This document shows, one piece after another, positions 13,966 to 20,102 of a stretch of 20,102 bases of DNA (the first letter of the stretch is position 1; every line of letters begins with the position of its first letter). The DNA lies in assembly GCA_035529715.1 (NCBI GenBank), contig DATKWF010000083.1:1-20102 (forward strand), given 5' to 3'. The position numbers and the translations under genes are program-made. The notes under the pieces were generated by a model. It saw only the letters and a program-made list of their open reading frames with translations. It did not search any database and was not told where the DNA came from. This stretch comes from DATKWF01 sp035529715. GTDB lineage: Bacteria > Chloroflexota > Dehalococcoidia > Dehalococcoidales > RBG-16-60-22.

Positions 13966-15045
13966 TTATGTCCTGCCCAGTTTTTCAATCACCGCATCCG
14001 CCACCTGTGAAGTGCCGACGGCACCAGCAATATTAAGTTTCATGTCATAGGTAACATTCCTGCCCTCAGCGATAACCCTGGCGATAGCGTTTTCCAGCCG
14101 GTCAGCGGCTCTTACCTCACCGAGGTGGCGGAGCATCATCACTCCGGAGAGCATCATTGCCATGGGATTGACCTTATTCTGTCCGGCATATTTCGGGGCA
14201 CTGCCGTGGGTTGGTTCAAAAACAGCTATCTCATCACCGATATTGGCTCCAGGAGCCACCCCCAGCCCCCCGACCAGACCGGCGCACAGGTCGGAAACAA
14301 TGTCACCGTAAAGATTGGGCGCCACCACCACGTCAAACTGTTTTGGCCTTTTCACCAGCTGCATGGTCATGTTATCCACGAGCCTGTCTTCAAACTCAAT
14401 ATCGGGATATTCCTGAGCCACCTCCCGGGCAACAGCCAGGAATAATCCGTCGGAAAACTTCATAATATTGGCTTTGTGCAGGGCGGTTACCTTTTTCCTA
14501 TTATAGGCACGGGCATATTCGAAAGCAAATTTAACGATTCTACGACTGCCGGATTCAGAAATCATTTTGATGCTAAAACCTGAGTCCTCCCCGAGAGTAT
14601 TACCCTTCGTCTCAGTGATTAGCTTGATAAGTCTAGATGCTTCCGGGGTTCCTTTCTCAAACTCGATGCCGGCATAGAGGTCCTCTTTATTTTCCCTGAC
14701 GATAACAATGTTCACGCCTTCATACGGTGAAATAACTCCGGTGTAAGTTTTACAGGGACGGACACAGGCGTAAAGGTCTAACTCCTTGCGCAGGGCGACA
14801 TTAACACTCCTGAAGCCGGTACCCACCGGCGTGGTAATTGGTCCTTTAAGTGCCACCTTGTTTTTCCTGACGGATTCAAGCACATAATCGGGCAGGGGGG
14901 TGCCGTATTCATCCATTACCTCGGCACCAGCGTAGGCTACATCCCAGTGAAAAACGACACCGGTTGCCTCCAGGACCCGTTTGGTTGCCTCGGTAACCTC
15001 CGGCCCTACACCGTCACCTGGAATGAGAGTAACATTATGAACCAT
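13966..15045 (-). CDS. icd: Isocitrate dehydrogenase (isocitrate/isopropylmalate dehydrogenase family)
   Basis: A 359-residue beta-decarboxylating dehydrogenase. The substrate block FRSVNVALRKELDLYACVRP (78-97) has Ser80, Asn82, Arg86 and Arg96, the isocitrate pattern; isopropylmalate enzymes lack the Ser-x-Asn. Further residues are Arg117 and Tyr124 in VRENKEDLYAGIE, Lys191 in HKANIMK, and metal ligands Asp248 and Asp252 in YGDIVSDL. Cofactor preference is mixed: Lys285-Tyr286 and Tyr333 match the NADP determinants of the E. coli enzyme, but the Arg that follows four residues after that Tyr is Leu337 here. AAAGGAG precedes the ATG at 15045, which is 17 bases after leuD. Its position between the dehydratase pair and mdh supports isocitrate to 2-oxoglutarate; isopropylmalate or homoisocitrate is the alternative. 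Confidence 0.88.
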   Translation of the reverse strand: MVHNVTLIPGDGVGPEVTEATKRVLEATGVVFHWDVAYAGAEVMDEYGTPLPDYVLESVRKNKVALKGPITTPVGTGFRSVNVALRKELDLYACVRPCKTYTGVISPYEGVNIVIVRENKEDLYAGIEFEKGTPEASRLIKLITETKGNTLGEDSGFSIKMISESGSRRIVKFAFEYARAYNRKKVTALHKANIMKFSDGLFLAVAREVAQEYPDIEFEDRLVDNMTMQLVKRPKQFDVVVAPNLYGDIVSDLCAGLVGGLGVAPGANIGDEIAVFEPTHGSAPKYAGQNKVNPMAMMLSGVMMLRHLGEVRAADRLENAIARVIAEGRNVTYDMKLNIAGAVGTSQVADAVIEKLGRT

Positions 15046-15062
15046 CAGTGTATCTCCTTTAG

Positions 15063-15557
15063 TTACAGCTTGAAGTCGCCATATTTCTGGATATAGGGAA
15101 TAAGCCCGCCCTCATCAAGAATACGCAGCATCACCTCCGGTATTTTACCAGAGGTAAACCGGTCACCACTGGTTATATCCCTGATTGTGCCAGCCCCCAG
15201 GTTTATCTCCAGCTCATCCCCATCATTTATTCTATCGGTATCACATATCAATACGGGAAGCCCCAAGTTGATAGCGTTCCTGAAGAATATACGTGCAACT
15301 GATTTGGCCAGTATCGCCTTCACCCCGGCCATCTTGATAACCATAGGTGCGTGCTCCCGACTGGAGCCAAGGCCGAAGTTACTGCCGGTAACTATGAAAT
15401 CGCCTTCCTTTACCCTGGAAACAAAGGTGGGGTCGGCATCCTCCAGAACGTGCTTCGCCAGTTCAGGCAGGTTGCTTCTGAGGTGAGCAAAGCGCCCGGG
15501 TATAATATGGTCGGTGGAAATGCTGTCGCCAAATTTGAAGGCTTTCCCTCTAAGCAC
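15063..15557 (-). CDS. leuD: Aconitase-family dehydratase, small (swivel) subunit, LeuD type
   Basis: A 164-residue swivelling-domain partner of the iron-sulfur large subunit. GSNFGLGSSREHAP (58-71) is the substrate-binding motif. STDHIIPGRFAHLRSNLPE (14-32) is the loop that separates isopropylmalate, homoaconitate and citrate enzymes; its STDHI is reminiscent of aconitase and it lacks the usual YLRT-type loop, so specificity cannot be assigned from it alone. FFRNAINLGLP near 90-100 is a family motif. The start is GTG at 15557, overlapping the large-subunit stop by one base (TAGTG), which implies coupled translation. Context (icd, mdh, fumarase) favours citrate-isocitrate isomerisation over leucine synthesis. 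Confidence 0.9.
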   Translation of the reverse strand: MLRGKAFKFGDSISTDHIIPGRFAHLRSNLPELAKHVLEDADPTFVSRVKEGDFIVTGSNFGLGSSREHAPMVIKMAGVKAILAKSVARIFFRNAINLGLPVLICDTDRINDGDELEINLGAGTIRDITSGDRFTSGKIPEVMLRILDEGGLIPYIQKYGDFKL

Positions 15558-16810
15558 TACAGCACCTCCCTGGGGTCGGTAATTTCGCCAGCTATTGCGG
15601 TAGCCGCCGCTGTAGCCGGACTGCCCAGATAAACAAAGGCTTCAGGATTACCCATTCGACCCTGGAAGTTCCGGTTGGCGGTGGACAGGCATGACTCCCC
15701 GTCACCCAGTGCCCCCTGGTGGAGACCGAGGCAGGGACCGCAGCCCGGCGGCAGGATAGTCGCTCCGGCCTCAATCAGGCTCTGGATATAGCTCTTATCA
15801 ATCGCTTCAAGCAGGACCCGGCGGGAAGCCGGGGCAACTATTAACCTGGTCTGGGGGTGTATTTTCTTCCCCTTCAATATATTAGCCGCTATCGCCAGGT
15901 CTTCCAGACGCCCGTTGGTGCAGGTGCCAATAAAGACCTGCTGGATTTTGGTTCCTTTTAGCTCCCTGAGCGGGGCAGTGTTATCCACAGTGTGGGGTTT
16001 AGATATGGTCGGCTCAAGACTGGCCAGGTCAATGTTAATGGTCTGTTCATAGGTGGCGTCGGTATCTGCGGAGACTGGTTGGTAGTGGTCGCCCCGACCC
16101 TGTGAAGCCAGATAGTCCCGTGTAATTTCATCAGCCGGGAAAATCCCGACCTTGGCTCCAGCCTCCACCGCCATATTGGCCACTGTCAGGCGCTCAGGCA
16201 CTGATAATGCCCCCAGAGAGTCACCGCCAAATTCCAGTGCCTTATAGGTAGCCCCGTCGGCACCAATCTGACCGATAAGGTGAAGGATGAGGTCCTTGGC
16301 ATAGACCCCCTTCTGTAAATTACCGGAAAGCGCTATCTTAATGCTCTCAGGGACACGAAACCAGGTCTTGCCCAGCCCGAAGACCACTGCCACATCAGAG
16401 GAGCCCATGCCGGTGGCAAAAGCACCCATTCCCCCGGCAGTCACCGTGTGTGAGTCAGAGCCGACGATGACATCACCCGGCCTGGCTAGAGATTCAGCCA
16501 CTATCTGGTGGCAGACACCTTCACCAATCCCGGAGAAGATGGCACCGGTCTGTTGAGCAAACTTATGCAGGAGCAGGTGGTCATTAGACAGGCTCTTGCT
16601 GGGACTCGGCACAGCATGGTCAATAAATAAGACGGTCTTCTGCGGGTTAGTCAATCCCTTAAATTTGCTTGCCTGGAATTGCTTTACAGTCAGGGGTCCC
16701 GTAGTATCCTGGATGAAAACCAGGTCTACGCCGGCAATAACAATATCTCCTGCCCTGGCGGCACTTCCAGATTTTTCACTTAATATCTTTTCGGCTAATG
16801 TCTTGCCCAT
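15557..16810 (-). CDS. leuC: Aconitase-family dehydratase, large iron-sulfur subunit, LeuC type (putative aconitase)
   Basis: A 417-residue [4Fe-4S] subunit of the LeuC/homoaconitase/aconitase family. The cluster ligands are Cys297 in FIGTCTNGR and Cys357 and Cys360 in PPGCGPCLG. IDHAVPSPSK (63-72), GIGEGVCHQI (94-103), VGSDSHTVTAGGMGAFATGMGSSD (116-139) and the RNFQGRMG block (380-387) are family motifs. With the small subunit it would dehydrate and rehydrate a hydroxy acid: citrate/isocitrate, isopropylmalate or homocitrate. LeuC-type annotation is the sequence call; aconitase is inferred from the operon, which otherwise holds only TCA enzymes and no leuA or leuB. The ATG at 16810 follows a modest GAAGGG. 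It lies 39 bases after the carboxyltransferase gene. Confidence 0.9.
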   Translation of the reverse strand: MGKTLAEKILSEKSGSAARAGDIVIAGVDLVFIQDTTGPLTVKQFQASKFKGLTNPQKTVLFIDHAVPSPSKSLSNDHLLLHKFAQQTGAIFSGIGEGVCHQIVAESLARPGDVIVGSDSHTVTAGGMGAFATGMGSSDVAVVFGLGKTWFRVPESIKIALSGNLQKGVYAKDLILHLIGQIGADGATYKALEFGGDSLGALSVPERLTVANMAVEAGAKVGIFPADEITRDYLASQGRGDHYQPVSADTDATYEQTINIDLASLEPTISKPHTVDNTAPLRELKGTKIQQVFIGTCTNGRLEDLAIAANILKGKKIHPQTRLIVAPASRRVLLEAIDKSYIQSLIEAGATILPPGCGPCLGLHQGALGDGESCLSTANRNFQGRMGNPEAFVYLGSPATAAATAIAGEITDPREVL

Positions 16811-16849
16811 GAATTTCAGCCCTTCATTAGAATCTCAGTCTCTATCACT

Positions 16850-18394
16850 TCACACCGGGATATTACCGTGCTTCCTTGCCGGGCGGGTCTCTTTCTTATT
16901 GTACAGTGCCTCAAGAGCGGCAATTATCTTTGGACGTGTATCCTTGGGGTGGGTAACGGCATTGATATACCCCTGGCTGGCAGCCACATATGGATTATAG
17001 AATAGACTGCGGTATTCCTCAATCTTTTCTTTTTCTTTAGCCTTGGGGTCGTCAGCGCTCTTGATTTCCTGGCGGTGGATGATGGCGGCTGCTCCCTCCG
17101 CTCCCATCACTGCAATTTCAGCCCTGGGCCAGGCAAGGCAGTAGTCAGCCCCCAGACTCTGACTGCACATGGCGATATAGGCACCGCCATAAGCCTTGCG
17201 TGTAATCAGGGTAATCTTGGGAACGGTTGCTTCGGAGTAGCACCACAGTAGCTTGGCACCGTGCCTGATTATTCCTCCCCACTCCTGACCGCTACCCGGA
17301 AGGTAGCCGGGGGTATCAACAATAGTGAGTAGCGGAATATTAAAAGCATCACAGAAGCGGATGAACCGGGTGGCTTTGTCCGAGGCATTGATGTCAAGGC
17401 AGCCGGCAAGGTAGTTAGGCTGGCTGGCAATAATTCCGACTACATGGCCGCTCAGGCGTGCGAAACAGGTAATTATGTTCATCGCATAACGCTCGGATGG
17501 TTCCAGAAATTCGCCATTATCCACGATGGAGCGGATAACTGTCTTCATATCATAAGCTTTCTCCGCTTTCTTCGGTACAACTTCATCCAGAGACGGGTCG
17601 GTGCGGTCAGGAGAATCGGTTGGGGGAATATCGGGTGGTTTCTCCGCATTGCTCTGCGGCAGGTAGCTCAGGAGCCTCTTTATCTGTTCAATAGCCTGCT
17701 TATCATTCTCACAGGCAAATTGAGCCACACCGCTCTTGATGTTATGAGTCATGGCTCCGCCCAGCTCCTCGTCGTTCATATCCTCGCTGGTGGCGGCTTT
17801 AACCACGTCGGGACCGGTGATATACATATAGCTTGTCTTCTTCACCATGAAAACGAAGTCGGTCATTGCCGGTGAATAGACAGCGCCGCCGGCGGCAGGT
17901 CCCATGATAACCGATATCTGGGGAATAACCCCGGAGGCGCAGGAGTTGCGGAAGAAGATATTACCGTAGCCGTTAAGGGCGTTAATTCCCTCCTGAATGC
18001 GAGCGCCACCACTGTCAATCAAACCGACCATGGGCGCTTTCATGGTCAACGCCATATCCATGACCTTGCATATTTTCCTGGCGTGCATCTCCCCCAGAGT
18101 ACCGCCTCTGCTGGTGAAATCCTGAGAGAAGACACATACCGTGCGACCGTTCACCTTGCCGTAGCCGGTAACCACTGCGTCGGCAGGAATAGAAACCTTC
18201 TCCATGCCGAAGTTAGTGCAGTGGTGCTGGACAAATAAATCCAGCTCGTGGAAGGTGCCGGCATCAAACAGAAGGTCAATCCTCTCCCGCGCCGTGAGCT
18301 TACCCGAGGCATGCTGTCGCTGGATGCGCTCTTCACCGCCGCTGGCTTTTACCTGTTCCTCTAGCTTGTTTAGTCTGTCCAGTTCATCTTCCAT
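16850..18394 (-). CDS. Acyl-CoA carboxyltransferase (propionyl-CoA carboxylase beta / methylmalonyl-CoA decarboxylase alpha type)
   Basis: A 514-residue biotin-dependent carboxyltransferase of the crotonase fold. Both oxyanion-hole regions are present: DSGGARIQEG (127-136) with GPAAGGAVYSPAMTDF (165-180) in the N half, and YGGAYIAM (402-409) with AWPRAEIAVMGAEGAAAI (421-438) in the C half. The ending RKHGNIPV is typical of the PccB/MmdA group. It moves carboxyl between biotin and an acyl-CoA such as propionyl-CoA. A biotin carboxyl carrier and a biotin carboxylase or membrane decarboxylase are needed but are not in the window. Residues about 249-280 are a Pro-, Lys- and Asp-rich linker between the halves. 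GAGGTG lies eight bases before the ATG at 18394. It is first in the TCA operon and may feed methylmalonyl-CoA into C4 acids. Confidence 0.92.
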   Translation of the reverse strand: MEDELDRLNKLEEQVKASGGEERIQRQHASGKLTARERIDLLFDAGTFHELDLFVQHHCTNFGMEKVSIPADAVVTGYGKVNGRTVCVFSQDFTSRGGTLGEMHARKICKVMDMALTMKAPMVGLIDSGGARIQEGINALNGYGNIFFRNSCASGVIPQISVIMGPAAGGAVYSPAMTDFVFMVKKTSYMYITGPDVVKAATSEDMNDEELGGAMTHNIKSGVAQFACENDKQAIEQIKRLLSYLPQSNAEKPPDIPPTDSPDRTDPSLDEVVPKKAEKAYDMKTVIRSIVDNGEFLEPSERYAMNIITCFARLSGHVVGIIASQPNYLAGCLDINASDKATRFIRFCDAFNIPLLTIVDTPGYLPGSGQEWGGIIRHGAKLLWCYSEATVPKITLITRKAYGGAYIAMCSQSLGADYCLAWPRAEIAVMGAEGAAAIIHRQEIKSADDPKAKEKEKIEEYRSLFYNPYVAASQGYINAVTHPKDTRPKIIAALEALYNKKETRPARKHGNIPV

Positions 18395-18452
18395 AGCTAT
18401 TCACCTCTAGCGCTATTCACTTCCAGTAGTACTTGACTGGTAAAGACAAGTA

Positions 18453-18482
18453 ATCTTATCACATTGACCTTTTTACCGGCAA
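18453..18482 (-). promoter_or_regulatory. Candidate promoter of the carboxyltransferase-TCA operon
   Basis: On the minus strand TTGCCG (18482-18477, 4/6), an 18-base spacer, then TAAGAT (18458-18453, 4/6) preceded by TGA, an extended -10. The leader before 18394 would be about 50 bases. A direct repeat ACCGGCA (18475-18481 and, after AGTTG..., near 18487) overlaps the -35 and could be an operator. Confidence 0.33.
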
Positions 18483-18647
18483 GTTGACCGGCAGTGTTTC
18501 ACAAGCTTTGAGAAGGTGCTAAAATAAGTAGCAGGCCTTTGGGTCGGCCATATTTCTCTATGAGAAGTAACAGCTAGTATTGCCGGTGACGCTGATGTGG
18601 TGCACACCGGTACTATGAGCGATGTATCATGCTAAGGAGGTAAATTG

Positions 18648-19145
18648 GTGACTGAAGCGACAACAGTGTATCTTGGTCTTGGCTCAAACATGGGAGACCG
18701 TCAGGAGAATCTGGACAGGACGTTAGATTTTTTATCACAGAGGTTGCGGATGGGAAAGATTTCATCCGTATATGATACCGAGCCGATAGGTAACGTGGAG
18801 CAGCCCCGCTTTCTTAATCTGGTGTGCCAGGCTTATACACGGTTGACCCCGGAGGCACTGCTGGCTCTGGCCAAGGGCATAGAGAAAAAGCTGGGCCGGG
18901 CTGGTAAATCAGGTAACCCCCGCCCCATTGACATAGATATCCTCCTTTTCGGTGAGCAGGTTGTTGAAACTCCGGAGCTGGTTATTCCCCACCCCAAGAT
19001 GGCGGAGAGGGCTTTTGTCCTCATTCCACTGGCGGAGATTGCCCCCGACCTGGCGCATCCGGTGAGCGGTAAGAAAATTAAGGAGCTTGCCGATAGTGTA
19101 AAGGAGAAGCAGGGCGTCCTCAAGTTGAATAATCAGGAGGAATAG
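18648..19145 (+). CDS. folK: 2-amino-4-hydroxy-6-hydroxymethyldihydropteridine pyrophosphokinase (HPPK)
   Basis: A 165-residue enzyme that transfers pyrophosphate from ATP to the hydroxymethyl pterin in folate synthesis. The motifs are YLGLGSNMGDR near the N-terminus, the acidic metal site in NPRPIDIDILLFG, and IPHPKMAERAFVLIPLAEIAPD. Length is normal. The start is taken as GTG at 18648, seven bases after AAGGAGG (18634-18640); the in-frame TTG at 18645 is only four bases away and less likely. The stop overlaps the queD GTG start by one base (TAGTG), so the two pterin genes are coupled. The folate product is needed by the T-protein/SHMT fusion encoded elsewhere in the window. Confidence 0.95.
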   Translation: MTEATTVYLGLGSNMGDRQENLDRTLDFLSQRLRMGKISSVYDTEPIGNVEQPRFLNLVCQAYTRLTPEALLALAKGIEKKLGRAGKSGNPRPIDIDILLFGEQVVETPELVIPHPKMAERAFVLIPLAEIAPDLAHPVSGKKIKELADSVKEKQGVLKLNNQEE

Positions 19146-19516
19146 TGTACGAAATATCTGTGGAGAAGCATTTTGATGCGGCCCATTTTCTGCGGGGCTA
19201 TAAAGGCAAGTGCGAGGCGCTGCACGGGCACCGCTTTCGGGTGGTAGCCAAAGTCAGTGCCGTTGAGCTTGATGACATAGGTATAGCCTATGATTTTGCC
19301 GAGTTGAAGCAGCGCCTAGCGGATATTATATCCAGGTTTGACCACACCTGCCTCAACGAGGTGCCGCCATTTGATAAAATAAACCCATCTTCAGAAAATA
19401 TTGCGGCTAATATCTATGATGAGATGAAGGGTAAGCTGGGCGGAGCCCCGGTTTCTATCTCTGCCATTGAGGTGTGGGAATCCCCCCAGACAGGAATATC
19501 TTACCGCCCGGACTAA
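19145..19516 (+). CDS. queD: 6-carboxytetrahydropterin synthase / 6-pyruvoyltetrahydropterin synthase family (QueD)
   Basis: A 123-residue member of the PTPS family, which acts on dihydroneopterin triphosphate. Zinc ligands are His14, His27 and His29 (FDAAHFL and ALHGHRF). The nucleophile Cys23 gives the QueD-type Cys-x3-His-Gly-His signature. Asp50 and His67 (YDFAEL, FDHTCLNE) form the expected catalytic pair, and NPSSENIA and IEVWES hold the pterin-binding Glu. QueD makes the queuosine precursor. Because it is coupled to folK and no folB is seen, a side or main role in folate synthesis (PTPS-III-like) is possible, though the usual mark of that group is Glu in place of Cys. CAGGAGG precedes the GTG start at 19145. 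Confidence 0.91.
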   Translation: MYEISVEKHFDAAHFLRGYKGKCEALHGHRFRVVAKVSAVELDDIGIAYDFAELKQRLADIISRFDHTCLNEVPPFDKINPSSENIAANIYDEMKGKLGGAPVSISAIEVWESPQTGISYRPD

Positions 19517-19695
19517 TCACGCTGGTCTGGTGGCAGCAGGTTGGGGATGGTATCGGTGATGGGATAGCTGACATCGCACTTAGCGCAGTGGAGAGAGCCG
19601 GTAACTACCTCGGCTTCGTTTTCTTCATCCACACTGAGCTTAAGCTCTCCCTTGCAGACTGGACAGACCAGAATATCCATAAGGTCTTTTTTCAT
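19513..19695 (-). CDS. Trm112-like zinc-ribbon protein (YcaR family)
   Basis: A 60-residue Trm112-family protein. The zinc cysteines are C11 and C14 (LVCPVCKGEL) and C37 and C40 (HCAKCDVSYPI), followed by the family ending IPNLLP. In other organisms such proteins activate methyltransferases or are found as stand-alone zinc ribbons; the partner here is unknown. No ribosome binding site precedes the ATG at 19695. Instead an extended -10 lies at 19702-19707, so transcription should begin at or very near the A of the ATG, suggesting a leaderless message. Its stop codon shares bases with the convergent queD stop (19513-19516). Confidence 0.88.
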   Translation of the reverse strand: MKKDLMDILVCPVCKGELKLSVDEENEAEVVTGSLHCAKCDVSYPITDTIPNLLPPDQRD

Positions 19696-19701
19696 AGTTT
19701 G

Positions 19702-19729
19702 ATTATACCACGATTGTATTGTCTGTCTG
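19702..19729 (-). promoter_or_regulatory. Promoter of the Trm112-like gene (leaderless)
   Basis: On the minus strand CAGACA (19729-19724, 4/6), a 16-base spacer, then TGG-TATAAT with the hexamer at 19707-19702. The ATG is at 19695, seven bases past the -10, where transcription is expected to begin. Confidence 0.55.
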
Positions 19730-19791
19730 ATTAACTTTCAGGGAGATTATTTAGTAACCATACTCCCTATAGTTTTTGTGTGGTGACCTCA

Positions 19792-19834
19792 CCCCCTGTG
19801 TCCCCCTCTCCTTGATAAGGAGAGGGGGATGGTT
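19792..19834. repeat. Hairpin repeat, left copy of an inverted pair
   Basis: Contains a perfect 13-bp stem, 19801-19813 with 19817-19829, around the triloop GAT. The flanks CCCCCT and GGTT on either side match the right copy at 20055-20100 in inverse orientation. Confidence 0.75.
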
Positions 19835-19876
19835 TTGAAAAGAGGGGCTGGCGTCCCTCTTAAACGCCCCCATATT

Positions 19877-20018
19877 ATTGGCAAGAACAAGGGGAGAGAC
19901 GGGATACTGAATTGTTTGCCAGGACAGGGAGAGATGGGATACTAAGTTGTTAGCCAGAGCAAGAAGAGGGGCGGGATACTAAATTGTTTGCCAGAACAGG
20001 GAGAGATGGGATACTAAA
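19877..20018. repeat. Degenerate tandem repeat, about 35-37 bp period
   Basis: GGGATACT recurs at 19901, 19936, 19973 and 20008 (periods 35, 37 and 35). The unit reads roughly GGGATACTAAATTGTTTGCC then AGAACAGGGAGAGAT. A partial diverged copy begins near 19877. There are no unique spacers between units. Confidence 0.82.
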
Positions 20019-20029
20019 AGGGAGAGTCA

Positions 20030-20050
20030 TAGAGAGGCGAAGCCTCTCTA
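20030..20050. repeat. Perfect 9-bp hairpin with GAA loop
   Basis: TAGAGAGGC (20030-20038) pairs with GCCTCTCTA (20042-20050) across the triloop GAA. It lies between the tandem repeats and the right hairpin repeat. Confidence 0.65.
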
Positions 20051-20054
20051 ACAT

Positions 20055-20102
20055 AACCAGTCCCCCTTCCCCTTATCAAGGGGAAGGGGGATAAAGGGGG
20101 AT
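20055..20102. repeat. Hairpin repeat, right copy of an inverted pair (runs to the window edge)
   Basis: A perfect 14-bp stem, 20061-20074 with 20078-20091, around the triloop ATC. Its reverse complement aligns with 19792-19834, including the outer CCCCCT and inner GGTT. Whatever lies beyond 20102 is not visible. Confidence 0.75.

Larger units (their letters stand above)
19792..20102. mobile_element. Possible non-autonomous (MITE-like) element
   Basis: The two related hairpin repeats point in opposite directions and enclose about 220 bases holding tandem repeats and a short hairpin, with no coding sequence. That is the layout of a MITE or of a composite intergenic repeat. No target-site duplication can be checked because the right end reaches the window edge, so this is tentative. 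Confidence 0.32.

Noticed and set aside
13966..15045. 3-isopropylmalate dehydrogenase (leuB) as the identity of this gene
   Set aside because: The Ser80-x-Asn82 pattern and RENKEDLYAGIE favour isocitrate dehydrogenase, and the neighbours are TCA enzymes; kept only as an alternative.
19877..20018. Regularly spaced GGGATACT repeats as a possible CRISPR array
   Set aside because: The units are contiguous and diverged, with no unique spacers and no cas genes nearby.

Overview
The window looks like the chromosome of an anaerobic bacterium of the Chloroflexota, most likely Dehalococcoidia-like. This is inferred from protein flavour and gene order (a two-subunit LeuCD-type dehydratase, icd, mdh and two-subunit class I fumarase in one cluster, and a PaaK-type ligase beside an acyl carrier protein); no marker gene proves it. 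It holds 22 protein genes that I can defend plus one less certain small gene, a tRNA-Arg, several candidate promoters and terminators, and a repeat-rich tail. Genes alternate between strands in short operons and are tightly packed.

Layout. 2-976 (+): nitrilase-superfamily amidohydrolase, cut off at its 5' end by the window edge. 1359-2420 (+): glycine betaine/proline-type substrate-binding lipoprotein (ProX/OpuAC) without its permease or ATPase. 2460-2518: an unexplained two-tier RNA hairpin. 2632-2707 (-): tRNA-Arg(CCT) with its own terminator. 2918-3082 (-): a 54-residue single-span membrane protein with a strong ribosome binding site and terminator. 3589-6784 (+): a shikimate-kinase-like P-loop protein one base ahead of an 889-residue fusion of glycine-cleavage T protein and serine hydroxymethyltransferase. 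9080-6856 (-): nusB, acpP and a phenylacetate-CoA-ligase-family enzyme. 9284-11118 (+): nadK, an ArgA-like GNAT acetyltransferase and an ADP-ribose-type Nudix hydrolase, with no gaps. 18394-11127 (-): an eight-gene operon of acyl-CoA carboxyltransferase, LeuC/LeuD-type dehydratase, isocitrate dehydrogenase, malate dehydrogenase, fumarase alpha and beta, and a HIT protein. 18648-19516 (+): folK and queD. 19695-19513 (-): a Trm112-like zinc-ribbon protein, apparently leaderless. 19792-20102: an inverted pair of hairpin repeats around 35-37 bp tandem repeats, resembling a non-autonomous mobile element.

How the genes fit together. The large minus-strand operon supplies the citrate-to-2-oxoglutarate and fumarate-malate-oxaloacetate parts of the TCA cycle. 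The LeuCD-type pair plausibly acts as aconitase here, and the carboxyltransferase may link propionyl/methylmalonyl-CoA or another acyl-CoA to the C4 acids. Citrate synthase, succinate-level enzymes and the biotin partners are not in the window. The T-protein/SHMT fusion couples release of one-carbon units onto tetrahydrofolate with glycine-serine interconversion, and folK serves folate synthesis. The fusion, its unusual kinase-like neighbour and the repeat-rich tail are the least ordinary parts. I found no defence island, CRISPR array, phage or secondary-metabolite cluster.
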